Position numbers and translations under genes: made by a program
Source of the DNA: Moricandia arvensis
Lineage: Eukaryota > Streptophyta > Magnoliopsida > Brassicales > Brassicaceae
NCBI GenBank assembly: GCA_905132765.1
Contig: CAJHQP010001975.1
Coordinates: 1 to 64,000, forward strand
Direction of reading: 5' to 3'
Length of the DNA stretch: 64,000 nt
Notes under the pieces: model-generated
The model's input: only the letters and a program-made list of their open reading frames with translations
What the model was told of the DNA's origin: nothing
Databases searched by the model: none
In this document: in pieces, positions 35,265 to 46,673 of the stretch
Numbering within the stretch: the first letter of the stretch is position 1
Layout: each line of letters starts with the position of its first letter

Positions 35265-35874
35265 AGGGCTTGACTGGTTTCCGCGCTATCACCCGCAAAC
35301 GCAGCTTTTGCGGTTGGTAACGTTTATTGGCGTTTTGTAACAATCACAAAAAACGTTATAAACCACTTCAAACCGCTCCAAACCTCTCAAAATCAAAAGT
35401 TGGTTCCAGCTAGCGTTTGCGGTTGCGGGCAGTTGCGGGAGAGTAAACAAAAATATTTTTTTTCAAAAAAAAATTATATTCAAATAAAAAATATTTAATT
35501 AAAATTAAAAATTTTAAACTAAAATATTTACTATAATTTTTAGACATTAATATATAAATACATATATATAAAGCTAAAAATATATTTTTTATAATTTAAT
35601 ACTATGATTTTATAAATATTTTTTTTATATTTAGTGTAACAATATAATTTTTAATATTTTCTTAATTATATAAAATATTAATATTGTTAATTTATTAATT
35701 AACTGCTTTTGCATTTGGTAGTCAACCAGTCGTAAGTATCCCGCAAACTCACAAATTTCTAACCGCTGCACCAGTCTTGTAAATCGCTTAGTAATGTTTT
35801 AAACCGCAATCACCGGCATCCGCAAACTCCCGCAGCCACAACCGCAACCGCTGCGTTTAAACCAGTCAGGCTCT
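35265..35874. mobile_element. MITE-like element with GC-rich inverted termini
   Basis: The left end reads AGGGCTTGACTGGTTTCCGC and the reverse-complemented right end AGAGCCTGACTGGTTTAAAC, imperfect terminal repeats. Subterminal regions are full of TTGCGGTT and CCGCAA motifs in both orientations, around an AT-rich core (about 35450-35700) without ORFs. I could not find a convincing target duplication, so the superfamily (probably hAT) is not settled. Confidence 0.6.
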
Positions 35875-37269
35875 AAACCGTAAAAGAATGTCTTGAGAGG
35901 ACAAAAAATGGAATTGTCCAGCTTGCCTCTCCAGCTTTGCAAATCCTCGACGGTAAAGATGTACGATTGTTTGGTTCTGAAAAGACAAAAGATACCTGAG
36001 CAAGATGATGTTTTGAAAAAACTGTTCCAGATTATGGATCCTGTAAAGTAATGAGATTGATGATAATCAAAGTAACAACTGCAAATCCATCAATACTACC
36101 AGAAAATCCTTAATACCATATGAGATAACCATTGCAACAAAAATGTGACTCCAAATCGAAAAAGATAGACAACGAAAGCCAAGAAATAACCTAATAGATT
36201 TGCAGTTGAATCAACGTAATATCATTGTAACCAGAATATGTGATTCTAAAATCTGTGGAACTCTTAATCGTGGAGATAATTTAACCCTAAAAACAGTATT
36301 AATCACGGGAACACTTATAAATATTGACATCACATGCAAAAATAAAATTGAAAGAGAAGAAAGAAACGAGAGGCCTCTGACTATACCATTTCCTCGTTTC
36401 GTGACTACTACTAGCTCCCGGAGATTAGCTCCGAGCGGGAGAAGATCCGGCGTAGTTCGACATGAATGAAAAGATGTTATAGCAAAGAGGTTTCATTGAC
36501 TAGCTCACGATTAAACTGTATGTTCTGACTCATCCCTAAATTTGACGGATAGAAAATCGGCTTTGCCATCTGACTCATCTGAGCCACCACCACTTTACGC
36601 GAATCTGGAGCAACATGTGCTTGAGGCGTTAATTTTCGACACTGGATCTCGTCGAGAAGATAGTTTCATTGCTGAGAAGAGCTAGAGAGAAGAATAATCC
36701 CTCTGTTTCAAAATGTCTTTAGAGTTTTCATACTTATTAAAAAGGGAAAATCGCCAAAACTGACCTAAAACTTGATTTGAATTGCAAAAGTAAATCCAAA
36801 CTTGAATCAAATGCAAAAGTAACTTAAAAGACTATTGAAATTACAATCAGCCCCTTGTGAATAAACAAAAAAAATCGATTTTTGTTTCTGTTTCTAACCC
36901 CCGCAAGTTTTCTATTATAGTATTTCTTAAAAATAATTTAAAATTTTTGTAAAAAATATTTTGATAAGTAAAAAATTGAAATCATGTAATTAACATATGT
37001 TTAAAGAGATATAAATTAAGATATAACAAAAGTTAATTGTTTTCAACATAGATGAGTGAAAGTAGTGAGTCATGATATTCTTTGATTTAGGTTTTTCCAA
37101 CATATGTTCTAGTATTGTATGTGTTCTTAGGGTTAGATTTTGGAAAGCATAAATGTTTTTTTGAAAAACTTAAAATTGACATAGGTGTGTTTATTTCTGT
37201 GTATAGTTAACACTATTTAAGTATAATTTGATTTTATAACGTGGTTAGTTAGTTAATTTAGTCAATTTA
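35875..37269. other. Spacer with gene-like scraps
   Basis: No confirmed gene. On the minus strand, 36690-36600 could encode MKLSSRRDPVSKINASS then a stop, a possible first-exon scrap. The segment 36735-36860 (AAAATCGCCAAAACTGACC) resembles a dispersed repeat. The rest is AT-rich. Confidence 0.35.
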
Positions 37270-37290
37270 GTTTAGGGTTTAGGGTTTAGG
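37270..37290. repeat. Interstitial telomere-like repeat
   Basis: Three perfect TTTAGGG units, the Arabidopsis-type telomere sequence, far too short for a telomere. Confidence 0.95.
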
Positions 37291-37299
37291 GTCTGGGCC

Positions 37300-37359
37300 G
37301 ACTTACTAGTAAGTCGTCTGGTGAATATTTATGGTAGACGACTTACTAGTAAGTCGTCT
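37300..37359. repeat. Two copies of a perfect palindrome
   Basis: GACTTACTAGTAAGTC at 37300-37315 and again at 37340-37355, where it extends to a perfect 24-bp palindrome (37336-37359). Each is followed by GTCTG. The centre is ACTAGT. Confidence 0.9.
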
Positions 37360-37631
37360 GATGCACGTTCAAACCGGACTGAACCTTTAGTTTTACCATT
37401 TTACCAATGTGCTTTTAAACATAACCGGATTTTTTACCGGGCATATATAAGATTTTTTTTTTGGTTTACTGTGTCGCGAAATTTAGAGACTGTAACGTCA
37501 TTTCTCTCAAAGAGGCGATTTCGAAGGCGATTTCCGACGATTCTCTGTAATCCATCATTCTCACAACCATTTTCTCACCGCCGTTATCACCGTCATTCTC
37601 ACCACCTTTCTCACCGCCGCTTCCTCTATTT

Positions 37632-37797
37632 CAAACCCTAACGCCGTTTGTCTGTAAACCTTAGCGCCGTTTTTCTGTAAACCCTAGCGCCGTTTGTCTG
37701 TAAACCCTAGCGTCGTTTGTCTGTAAACCCTAGCGGCGTTTATCTGTAAACCCTAGCGGCGTTTCTGTCAGAGGCGTGTCTGTAAACCCTAGCGAGG
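37632..37797. repeat. Telobox-containing 23-bp minisatellite
   Basis: Seven units, most exactly 23 bp, of the form TAAACCCTAGCGCCGTTTGT plus CTG. The first is degenerate, the sixth has a 13-base insertion and the seventh is partial. Nearly every unit carries AAACCCTA, the plant telobox. It follows a CT-rich, leader-like stretch at 37480-37630 and precedes a possible GTAAGT donor at 37797. Confidence 0.85.
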
Positions 37798-40189
37798 TAA
37801 GTTAAAACGTTATCTCTTAAGTCCACCGTTCTCACCACCGTTCTCACCGCATTCCTTTTTGGCTATCTATTTTAGCAGATTTATAACCGATGTGTCGAAG
37901 GCGACTATGACTTCTCCGAATTTTCAGGTATGCTCTAAACATAGCAACTTGTAGTTACCAATACCTTATTTTTATAATTAAATAATTCCCCATAAATTTT
38001 AACCACTTTAATAGATACATCTATATTTTTTTGAAATTTGCAATTTATCATTAATTAATACATTGAAAATGTAAAAAATGTATTTTTTTGAAACAATTTT
38101 TTCTAGAATATGGATCTTTTTGGAACGGAGAAAATATATCTCAAGTACTTCGAGAACGAGACAAAAAGTATCAGATTTTTTTGGTCTTGTTTTAATAAAA
38201 GAATACATTCAAATCCTTTATAACTAAATTCCACTGAAATGTAATGAATATTGAATAACAGATGATTTCATTAGATTTTATGGACTCCCATCAAATACTC
38301 AATTGAATAACATTAGATTTAACTTCAAATTTAAAGTATATCCAATTCTGTTAAATTTCCCAATCCAATAACACCTGCTTAGTTTCTGGGTTTTGAAAAT
38401 TGAAGCTAAAAACTGTTTTTGTTCGATTATATTTCATGAAGATAAGTGGGTTGTTGACAGTATCAATCGAACAAAATGTCTAAAAAGATGATTGTTCCAA
38501 GTTGATTAACGATTTCTTAAGGAAGAAGTTGATTAACGGTTTTGCAAGAAAAAGTAAAGACATTTTATTGATATTTATATTTGGCAAATATAAACTATAA
38601 TATTTTAAAGTACAACAAATATAAAAATATTTATATTTATATTTGACTAATATTTGAGAATATTTTTAAGTGAAAACGTTATAATTTTATTGGATGATTA
38701 GGTGACCATTGTGACTAGTTAGATTTAATGATGGTTAATCATTAAACATCTCTAAACTGACATGACTATTGATTAGACAATGTTTTGAAATTAAATAAAA
38801 TAAAATATTACTATTCTATTTATTTATAGAAAACTCAAATAAATTAGTAAATTAATCAAATCACTAGGTTATTATTATATACATGTCTAATAACACAAAA
38901 TTATTAACAAACAATATTATGTCAATATAAAATTTGTAAAACTTTATTAAATTATAAATTATATATTAGAAATTACACATTTATAAGACTATATAATTTA
39001 TGTGAAATTATAAAGCATAATATTACTGTTTATATATATTGTATTTATAATTTATACTTTTTAATAATTTATAGAATATAGAATATGATATTTGTAACCT
39101 ATATTATATGATTTCTATATTATAAATTTGAAATATGATATTTATAGCATGGCTTATATGAATGTTTTGTTAGTTCAAAAAGTTGTTGCATTATATTTTC
39201 TAGATTTTTTTGCTTTTTTGCTTATTATGATATTAAATATTTAAATATCTATAGTAAAAATTTTCAATCAAAATTCAGTTGCAATCAAATCACGAGATAT
39301 ATTCTTTCTTAAGTTCTTGTATTCAATATTTGAATATTTATGATTAGATTTTTAATCAAAATTCTGGTGCAAGTTATTTCCGAGATATTGTTTTTCCCTT
39401 AGAAGCATAATACTCTCTTAGATTTATTAGAGAATTTTCTATTTCATAGCTTATCATGAAAACTAACTTCCACTAATTTACTATATAAATAAGACATTCT
39501 CAACAAAAAATGAAACCATTGAGTTTTTTCTTGTGTTGTGAATAAATTTTTTTGCTTTTGATTAGTAGATTTCTATTATTTTTTCGAATGTTAAGCTTTT
39601 TATTTATACATACATTTTTAGTTTGCTCATTGTGCTTTTGTTTTATATGCATATGAACTATTGTAAGGCAGAATATTCCCATGAAACCATATATAATTTG
39701 ATCACTTTTCATTTTCTTCAAATTTTTGATCTAGACTATTGTCCCTTCTATAAATCTAAGGTAAATTCAGTATCTTCATATTTGACAACTGATTTTTAAG
39801 AAGTTATGCCTACCCATAATCTTTCTACTGTTATATGATAATTTCAATGGAAAACTATGGTTAAAAGGGAATAGGAACATGTATTGAACTGAGGAAAATC
39901 ACAATGTCATGATGAACGAGTTCAAGGTAACATTACTTTTCCTATATACACATATGATTTGATTTTGGTTTGTGTCCAGACGTACTTATATTTCGTTGAA
40001 CCGAGATATGTAACTGATTATGGTTTATCTAAATATGAAAATTAGAACGTTTTTTTCGAAGCTGTATATGTAACTAATCAATTTTTTTGTCACATAGTTT
40101 TTCAGCCAAAAACTTTTTCTATCATTTTAGCTACGAAGGAAACTAAAGTATGCTCGTACGTGTAAATGTTTTGTAGCGATGAAGTCCGG
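37798..40189. other. AT-rich intergenic sequence
   Basis: No gene recognised. It contains the inverse partner of the MITE-like end (38342-38360) and long A/T runs. Confidence 0.5.
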
Positions 40190-40913
40190 CATTTCCAATA
40201 GTTGACTTTATTTTTTATTTTAAAAATTAACTTTATTCAAAATAAAGTAAGAAATAAAGCAATTTCTTTTTAATGGTTTGCTTCATTTTTTGTTTCAAAA
40301 AAATATTTTAAGTATATTTTATCTCTATTTTATTATTAATTATTAAGAACACCTTATATTTTTTCATATTTACTAATTGTATCCAACAATTTTTTTTATC
40401 AATAATTTAACTTAATTGATATAAATGCAATATTATTTTATGATAAAATTACTACACAAAACATAAATGAAGAAAAATAAAACTAGATTTTATAAAGAAG
40501 CATCAATCATGTATCTTTTCCACAAATTTGTATTAAGTATTTTATGTTTAATTTGATGTTATCAATAATGTATTTCACTTTTATATTAATTATATACTGT
40601 TATCTTTTATTTCATATATGTTTTTAAAATATTTACTATTATAAATTAATATAATAACAAAATATTATAAATTAATTGAGTTATATTAATTATTATAGTT
40701 TATTTTATCAAAAAATAAGAATAAATAAAAGTTAAAAATCAATTTATAATTTAGAAAATTCAGCTTATAAAAATGAAGCAATGAATAGTATTGCTTCAAA
40801 TTTGAAAACAATACTGTTCATTGCTTCAAGAAATGAAACACCATTGAAGCAAAATTTGCTTTAAAATAAAGTGAAAAGTGGAAAATGAAGTACTATTGAA
40901 GATGATCTAAACC
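40190..40913. mobile_element. Probable MITE, AT-rich
   Basis: The left end reads GCATTTCCAATAGTTGACTT and the reverse complement of the right end reads ATCATCTTCAATAGTACTTC; inside each end are inverted GCTTCAAT and ATTGAAGC motifs and GCAATGAATAGTATTGCTTC. The core is AT-rich and non-coding. Exact ends and target duplication are not resolved. Confidence 0.4.
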
Positions 40914-42355
40914 AAAATTAAACAAATTGGTAAATATTATCGGTTTAATATATTTTAAGCATATGACTATGATTGATGTTGATGTTATCAAAGTTTTAAA
41001 ATATTTTAAAGTTATTAGACCTCTCATTATAACTCCCTCTCATTTTCTTCATTGGTGTTATCTTTTGTCGTTTTTTGTAAGCGTGTGTTTCCATATTTTC
41101 TTTACATTACCTTTCATAAAAATACAAAATAAGCATTTGATTATTGGTGAATTTTGGCTTTTTTATTTAAATATAGAGAAGAAAATGAAAAGTTCATTTG
41201 TAAACTCATTTTAGTGGAATTAAGTAGTTTATATTTGATTTTGTAATATTCATTCAAAAGAAATAAAAATTTCCAAATTTTAGCAAAAAAAAAAGGAAAT
41301 AAAAATTAGCAGTATATATCATCATTGAAATGGGAAATGCTTATCTGATTTTTTCATCGTTGAAATCTTAAGCCCCCACATAATTCTTCATCTCTGTCCG
41401 TCTCTTTACTTACTATTAACTAGTACTACATCAGTTTCTCAAGAAAATTTTGAAAGCTAAGATAAAATACTATTTTGAAGAAATAGGTGAAAATGATGAT
41501 GGCTTGCATTTGAGTCTTAGCTTTGCCGTTGCATCTATTTGCCTTTTTCAAAGTCTTCTTCTTTGTTCCCTCACAGGAAGAATCACAATAATCACCATCC
41601 CAAAAAGGATTCATCAAAAGTTTTGGCTTCATTCCTCTGGTAATTTGTTGGTTTCTCTTTCTATTTTTTCCAAATTAAGCTTTTATATCTGAATTTTAGA
41701 ATATTGTTTCGTACAGAACATGATAATGATTCTTTATAGATTTCGATGTTATCTTCGTATAGCCCTAGTATCTATCGAACGGTGCATATCCATTCTTATT
41801 TATGTTTATTATGTTTTATTTGTATAGGATATGTTACTTTATAAGTTATGGAACTTAAGTTGAAATTGTCTATTGGTGGAATAGGAGGGATCATGCGGTG
41901 TCGAAGGCATGCGAAGTAAGAGATAAGAGCTAGGTGGAGAAAGCTATTTGGTCCGTCTACAAAATGACGGAGGAAACAAACAAGTGAGAAGGAAGAAATC
42001 TAATTATTGAAGGAACAAGCTTTGGTTCTCGAAGAATCTCAACAATCGATCACAATTTATTATTGAACAAGCTTTTTCCCTTGCCTATCAAATTCCCTTG
42101 GAAAATGTACTCTCTATTTACGTTGGTATCAATACACAATGGCACTATTATTTTAGTAAAAGTATATAAAGATGAGTGAGGGATTGCGTTGTATTCAACC
42201 TCATATTTATTATGTAATAAATGGTTATAGTTCTTTGAATTATTTAATTTAACTAGGTCAAAGGAGCCAGCTAATCATTAAATGATAAAATCTTTCTTTA
42301 GCTTGGCATGAAAAGTTACACTAAATATTAAGTTCTGCAAATGGATGATGATACT
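40914..42355. other. AT-rich spacer
   Basis: No coding content recognised; the short ORFs here lack recognisable domains and codon bias. Confidence 0.5.
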
Positions 42356-43771
42356 GATGTTAAGTTCCGATAACTGATAAGTTGGATGTTCAAGACATCA
42401 TAGTCACCTCTTGGCTAATTAAAACTGACAAATTTTAAGAATGAGTGGTTCAGAGATGAAATATGATACTACCTCATACACAGTTAGTATTCGCATATAC
42501 TCTTAAAGAGTCTGTTTGTTTAGTCTATTGTTAATCCTAGTCTATCATCTATCTAGTTTGTAATTGTTTAGAGTTATTTCTATTCATGTGAAGATTGTTG
42601 GAACCAAATTTTACAAATCCATTAGACTAAGTAAATGTTGAATTAATGTAAAAACAAATGTGAATATGTATATTTTAGGCTCGAATAAAAGAAATCTTAT
42701 TAAACCATGGTAAAAAGTTAAAAGTTATATGATATTTTATTTAACAAAATTCAAAAGCTTATAGAGACACTATGGCAAACATGAGAGAGAGGGTCGTTGG
42801 ATCTGGGTCTTGATAAATATGAACATTTGGCTCAAAAAATGTTTTTGTGGAGTAAATCATATCAAATTTTCGCATAATAAGGTAGATAAAATTTATAACA
42901 TTGTGCTTTAATATCTTGATAAATTTAAATTTTTAGATTGTGTTAAGATAATTTCAGAATACTTTTAGATAATATCATACAATTTCCGTTACTCTCTACT
43001 TTGGAATAAGAAAGAATATTCAAGAATATTATTTTCTCTTTTCGTATATACTTATCTTGCAGATGTTAAGTTCCGATAACTGATAAGTTGGATGTTCAAG
43101 ACATCATAGTCACCTCTTGGCTAATTAAAACTGACAAATTTTAAGAATGAGTGGTTCAGAGATGAAATATGATACTACCTCATACACAGTTAGTATTCGC
43201 ATATACTCTTAAAGAGTCTGTTTGTTTAGTCTATTGTTAATCCTAGTCTATCATCTATCTAGTTTGTAATTGTTTAGAGTTATTTCTATTCATGTGAAGA
43301 TTGTTGGAACCAAATTTTACAAATCCATTAGACTAAGTAAATGTTGAATTAATGTAAAAACAAATGTGAATATGTATCTTTTAGGCTCGAATAAAAGAAA
43401 TCTTATTAAACCATGGTAAAAAGTTAAAAGTTATATGATATTTTATTTAACAAAATTCAAAAGCTTATAGAGACACTATGGCAAACATGAGAGAGAGGGT
43501 CATTGGATCTGAGTCTTGATAAATATGAACATTTGGCTCAAAAAATGTTTTTTGTGGAGTAAATCATATCAAATTTTCGCATAATAAGGTAGATAAAATT
43601 TATAACATTATGCTTTAATATCTTGATAAATTTAAATCTTTCAGATTGTGTTAAGATAATTTCAGAATACTTTTAGATAATATCATACAATTTCCGTTAC
43701 TCTCTACTTGTGGAATAAGAAAGAATATTCAAGAATATTATTTTTCTCTTTTCGTATATACTTATCTTGCA
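42356..43771. repeat. 706-bp tandem duplication, about 98 percent identical
   Basis: Copy 1 is 42356-43061 and copy 2 is 43062-43771, both starting GATGTTAAGTTCCGATAACT. They abut directly at an AGAT shared with the sequence after copy 2. I counted only about eight to ten differences (for example GTCGTTGG/GTCATTGG, CTGGGTCT/CTGAGTCT) plus small indels. The unit is AT-rich with no recognisable gene. Confidence 0.93.
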
Positions 43772-44286
43772 GATCAAGTATATCTTCTCATATAACTAGA
43801 TATTTTACCTCTCATGTATACGTATGCTCTTACGCAAATAAAACTTCCAATAAAAACTCTTTAGTCTTCTTTAATGTAAGTCTTGAGAGTATAGCGTAGA
43901 CATAAGTTCGCAGATTATGTTTAGGGTTTTGAGAAACAGTCTCAACGCAATTCTATCAAATGATTCAAAAATCATACACAACTGTCACACTTTACGGCTA
44001 CTTTATAGAGATAAGGAAATATATAAAATATCGCTTCTTGTGTTCTTTCATTTATTTCCTTAATGATTTTCAAAATTTTACCTCTATACTATTGTTTTCA
44101 ACCGATTTTGTTTCATGGTTCTCATTTAGAAGTTTCGTGGTTCTACACATCAACCTTTGTTGCAAAGTAACAAACATAGTAAGATGTCTGAAACGTTCCC
44201 TTTAATAATCAACAAGAACTTGATCAATATAAGGAAACAGACCAAAATTATTTTTAAAGGCCTTAATTAAGGAGAAAATAGAAAAC
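43772..44286. other. Spacer downstream of the lectin gene
   Basis: Downstream of the minus-strand lectin gene, so it would hold its 3' UTR and terminator. No coding content recognised. Confidence 0.45.
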
Positions 44287-44882
44287 CTAAGCTTTTGTGC
44301 AAGTGTATTCAACAGTGAGCTTAATATCTTTCTTGCAGTGACTCGGACCAAACATCTCGTCCGAATTCTTAAGCTCACACTTGTGTTTTCTAAGACAATT
44401 CTGCACAAATAAGATTTGCTGAGATATTTATTATTCACTAATCCACAACAAATTGCACAAATAAGATTCGTTGAGATATTTAATATTCACTAATCCACAA
44501 CATATTGTCAGTATTCATTAATTTTGCTAACCTTTTTGACCACCCTCAAGGTAGCTGGTGCGCCGCAATTGCCGTGTCTATTGTCTTTACAACCACCAAT
44601 AGGATTTCCATAATCAGCGAAATTGATCTTTGTAATAATATCTTTAGGTGATTCATCACAGAAAATATTCAGCTTCGGAATTTCGACACCTACACTTATA
44701 CAGCTTTTATATTCCTTGCCATCTTGATTGGAATTAGAGAGAAAAAGTTTCCGGTCACTGTTGGTTTTGTTCACTCTTGAATCACCAGAAATGTCTATAT
44801 TTGAAGCCAAATCAAACACAGGTGAATAAAATAGAACTAGAAGCAAGATGTAGCCTTGATAACGGCAATGTGAAGTATACAT
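44287..44882 (-). CDS. Secreted SUEL-type (galactose/rhamnose-binding) lectin-domain protein
   Basis: Two exons: 44882-44532 and 44400-44287, joined by a 131-bp GT-AG intron in phase 0 (donor GTTAGC, acceptor GTGCAG), giving 154 residues. A hydrophobic stretch at about 11-26 (YILLLVLFYSPVFDLAS) is a likely signal peptide. After a polar linker, residues about 74-153 form a complete SUEL domain: CDESPKDIITKINFADYGNP, GNCGAPATLRVVKKNCLRKH, then MFGPSHCKKDIKLTVEYTC. The cysteine pattern and the YGNP, FGP and LTVEYTC motifs are kept. In plants this domain usually sits at the C-terminus of beta-galactosidases; here no glycosyl-hydrolase part lies within reach, so this is a lectin-only secreted protein or a beta-galactosidase remnant that kept an ORF. 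No damage seen. It probably acts in the apoplast, inferred from the signal peptide. Confidence 0.82.
44403..44506 (-). repeat. 52-bp duplication inside the lectin intron
   Basis: GCACAAATAAGATT-containing units at 44403-44454 and 44455-44506, differing at a few positions. Only the copy next to exon 2 keeps an AG acceptor. Confidence 0.85.
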
Positions 44883-44935
44883 TTTTCTGTCCTCGTAATC
44901 AAAAGAAACAAGAATGTATTTACAACTTATGGACG

Positions 44936-44943
44936 TAGTTATA
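44936..44943 (-). promoter_or_regulatory. TATA box of the lectin gene
   Basis: On the minus strand GTATATAACTACG lies about 60 bp before the start codon, a good distance for a TATA box with a short leader. Confidence 0.5.
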
Positions 44944-44949
44944 TACTCT

Positions 44950-46238
44950 TTTTTAAGAAATTGGATTAGTTAAGCTTTGGAGAGCAAAATCCGTGTGTAG
45001 ATGTGGCCACAAAAATTTCTCTAAATTTGTTATTCTTCTCTCAATCCCGTTTCTTGGTTTTCGGAAGGGCTTTGCTTCTGACTTTTCCACCATTGCATAT
45101 TAATAGATTTGTATTTTCAATAAAAAAGGATAATATTTATCACCTTTTACACTAATATCTTAAATTCAAATTATACACATAGTTCACTCATCCCAATTGT
45201 TTTAACTTTAACGATTTTACTAGATTTTGATCTGTGTTTTAAAAGCGCGGAATATTATACATTATAAAAGTTTAATAAAAATTCATAAATGTTTTGTTAA
45301 GGATGATAAATTGGTAGACCCACTTTATTTTAAATCCGTCTTAATTTTGGCGAACACATTTACGTCTGGAACGTTTGAACCCATTTCCTTTTAAGTTCTC
45401 AATAACTTTATCCATTTAGATTCATGTATTTGCATTGGTCATCTATTTAGACCGGTTTACGTTTACTTTGAGTAACCAAAATCATTTAATTTTTAGAAAA
45501 ATATATTTGTGTTGAATTTTTCTTAAGACATGTTTAATCCATTTCAAAAAATTGAAAACAAAAATAGAAAATTAAATCAATGTAATACATGTATAAAAAT
45601 CTTAGTATTTATGATTGTCATGCTTAGTTGGTTCAAAATAATATAAATTTAATTAAAAAACATAAAAAATAGTAAGAAAAATGAATACACGTGAACATTT
45701 ACATTGTGAAAGTGAATCGGTCTCCATAGAGATCAAACGAAATCAAATAATTATTCATAATAATTTCTAACCTAGATTTGAGAATATTCAATAAATTTAA
45801 AATTAGATATGATTGTGTATATATATATGCTATTTATAAAATTGTTTTTGTTAAGTATTAAATGATTGAAAGATTGCAATCTTTTAAATTAGCTAACTAT
45901 TAAGTAATTTAATGTAAATATGAAACTAAGGGCATAATCCAAATTTTGTAAAGTAGGATCCTGCTTTAATAGTATAGATGCTCATAGTCCCTTTTCTAGT
46001 TTGGCTGGCAGAAAATCAATCTTTCAAAACTTTTGTGACACTAACCTTGTGTGAAATATGGTTACACATTTAACCTATGAGTATTTTATACTTCAGACTG
46101 GCACATGCATATGCTGAGAAAAAAACAAAGTTTTTTTCCATAAAAGATTGAATGATGAATTGCTCCATTAAAGTGTGCTTTTGGAATCTTATGATCTCCA
46201 CTAGTTTGTCTGTAATAGTGAAGCAAATATTACAGAAG
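44950..46238. other. AT-rich spacer up to Copia-2
   Basis: Upstream region of the lectin gene and unassigned AT-rich sequence. No further genes seen. Confidence 0.5.
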
Positions 46239-46526
46239 TGTTATGAAATAACTTACAAATTTATAGTATTTCAAAATTTGAATAAGGGCAAAATTTTATA
46301 CCCGTATGAAGAAGATAACACTTGTATAAAGTAGAGAGAGTTTATTATATTGGAGAAAGAAGAAGTAGTGTTGTATCTTCGTTTACAATCGAATCGTTCT
46401 TATTTATAGAAGTGAAAAGTAAGTTACTGTGCGCGCATAGTGACGGTGGGCTCCACTTAATATTCTTTCACACGATTATTTCAAAAAACGGTGCGTGTAT
46501 TGTTGACATTCACTCGTTTTGTAACA
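46239..46526 (-). repeat. Copia-2 3' LTR
   Basis: 288 bp, left end of the element. Contains TATTTATAGAAG and a GTGCGCGCATAG motif. Confidence 0.95.
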
Positions 46527-46673
46527 CTCCCCCTTGGAGACCAGAGTCACTATCGTCTTTCGCTTAACGTATTTGTTGTTGCCTCGTTAAAAACCTTTCT
46601 AGAAAAACCCTGTAGGAAAAACCATAGTAAGGTAAAAGAGTACAACCACGTAAGCTCCCCCTCGAATGAACAG

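Noticed and set aside
36600..36700. Minus-strand exon-like frame MKLSSRRDPVSKINASS
   Set aside because: Stops after about 25 codons with no splice signal that restores a longer frame; kept only as a note in the spacer entry.
37270..37290. Chromosome end
   Set aside because: Only three TTTAGGG units, with ordinary sequence on both sides.
37321..37641. 106-codon ORF starting MNIYGRRLTSK
   Set aside because: It runs through a palindrome and a CT-rich leader-like stretch, and its residues are simple translations of repeats (SHRRY, HHLSHRRF).
41450..41692. 80-codon plus-strand ORF and its minus-strand partner
   Set aside because: No domain, no promoter or splice context. Looks like chance in AT-rich DNA.
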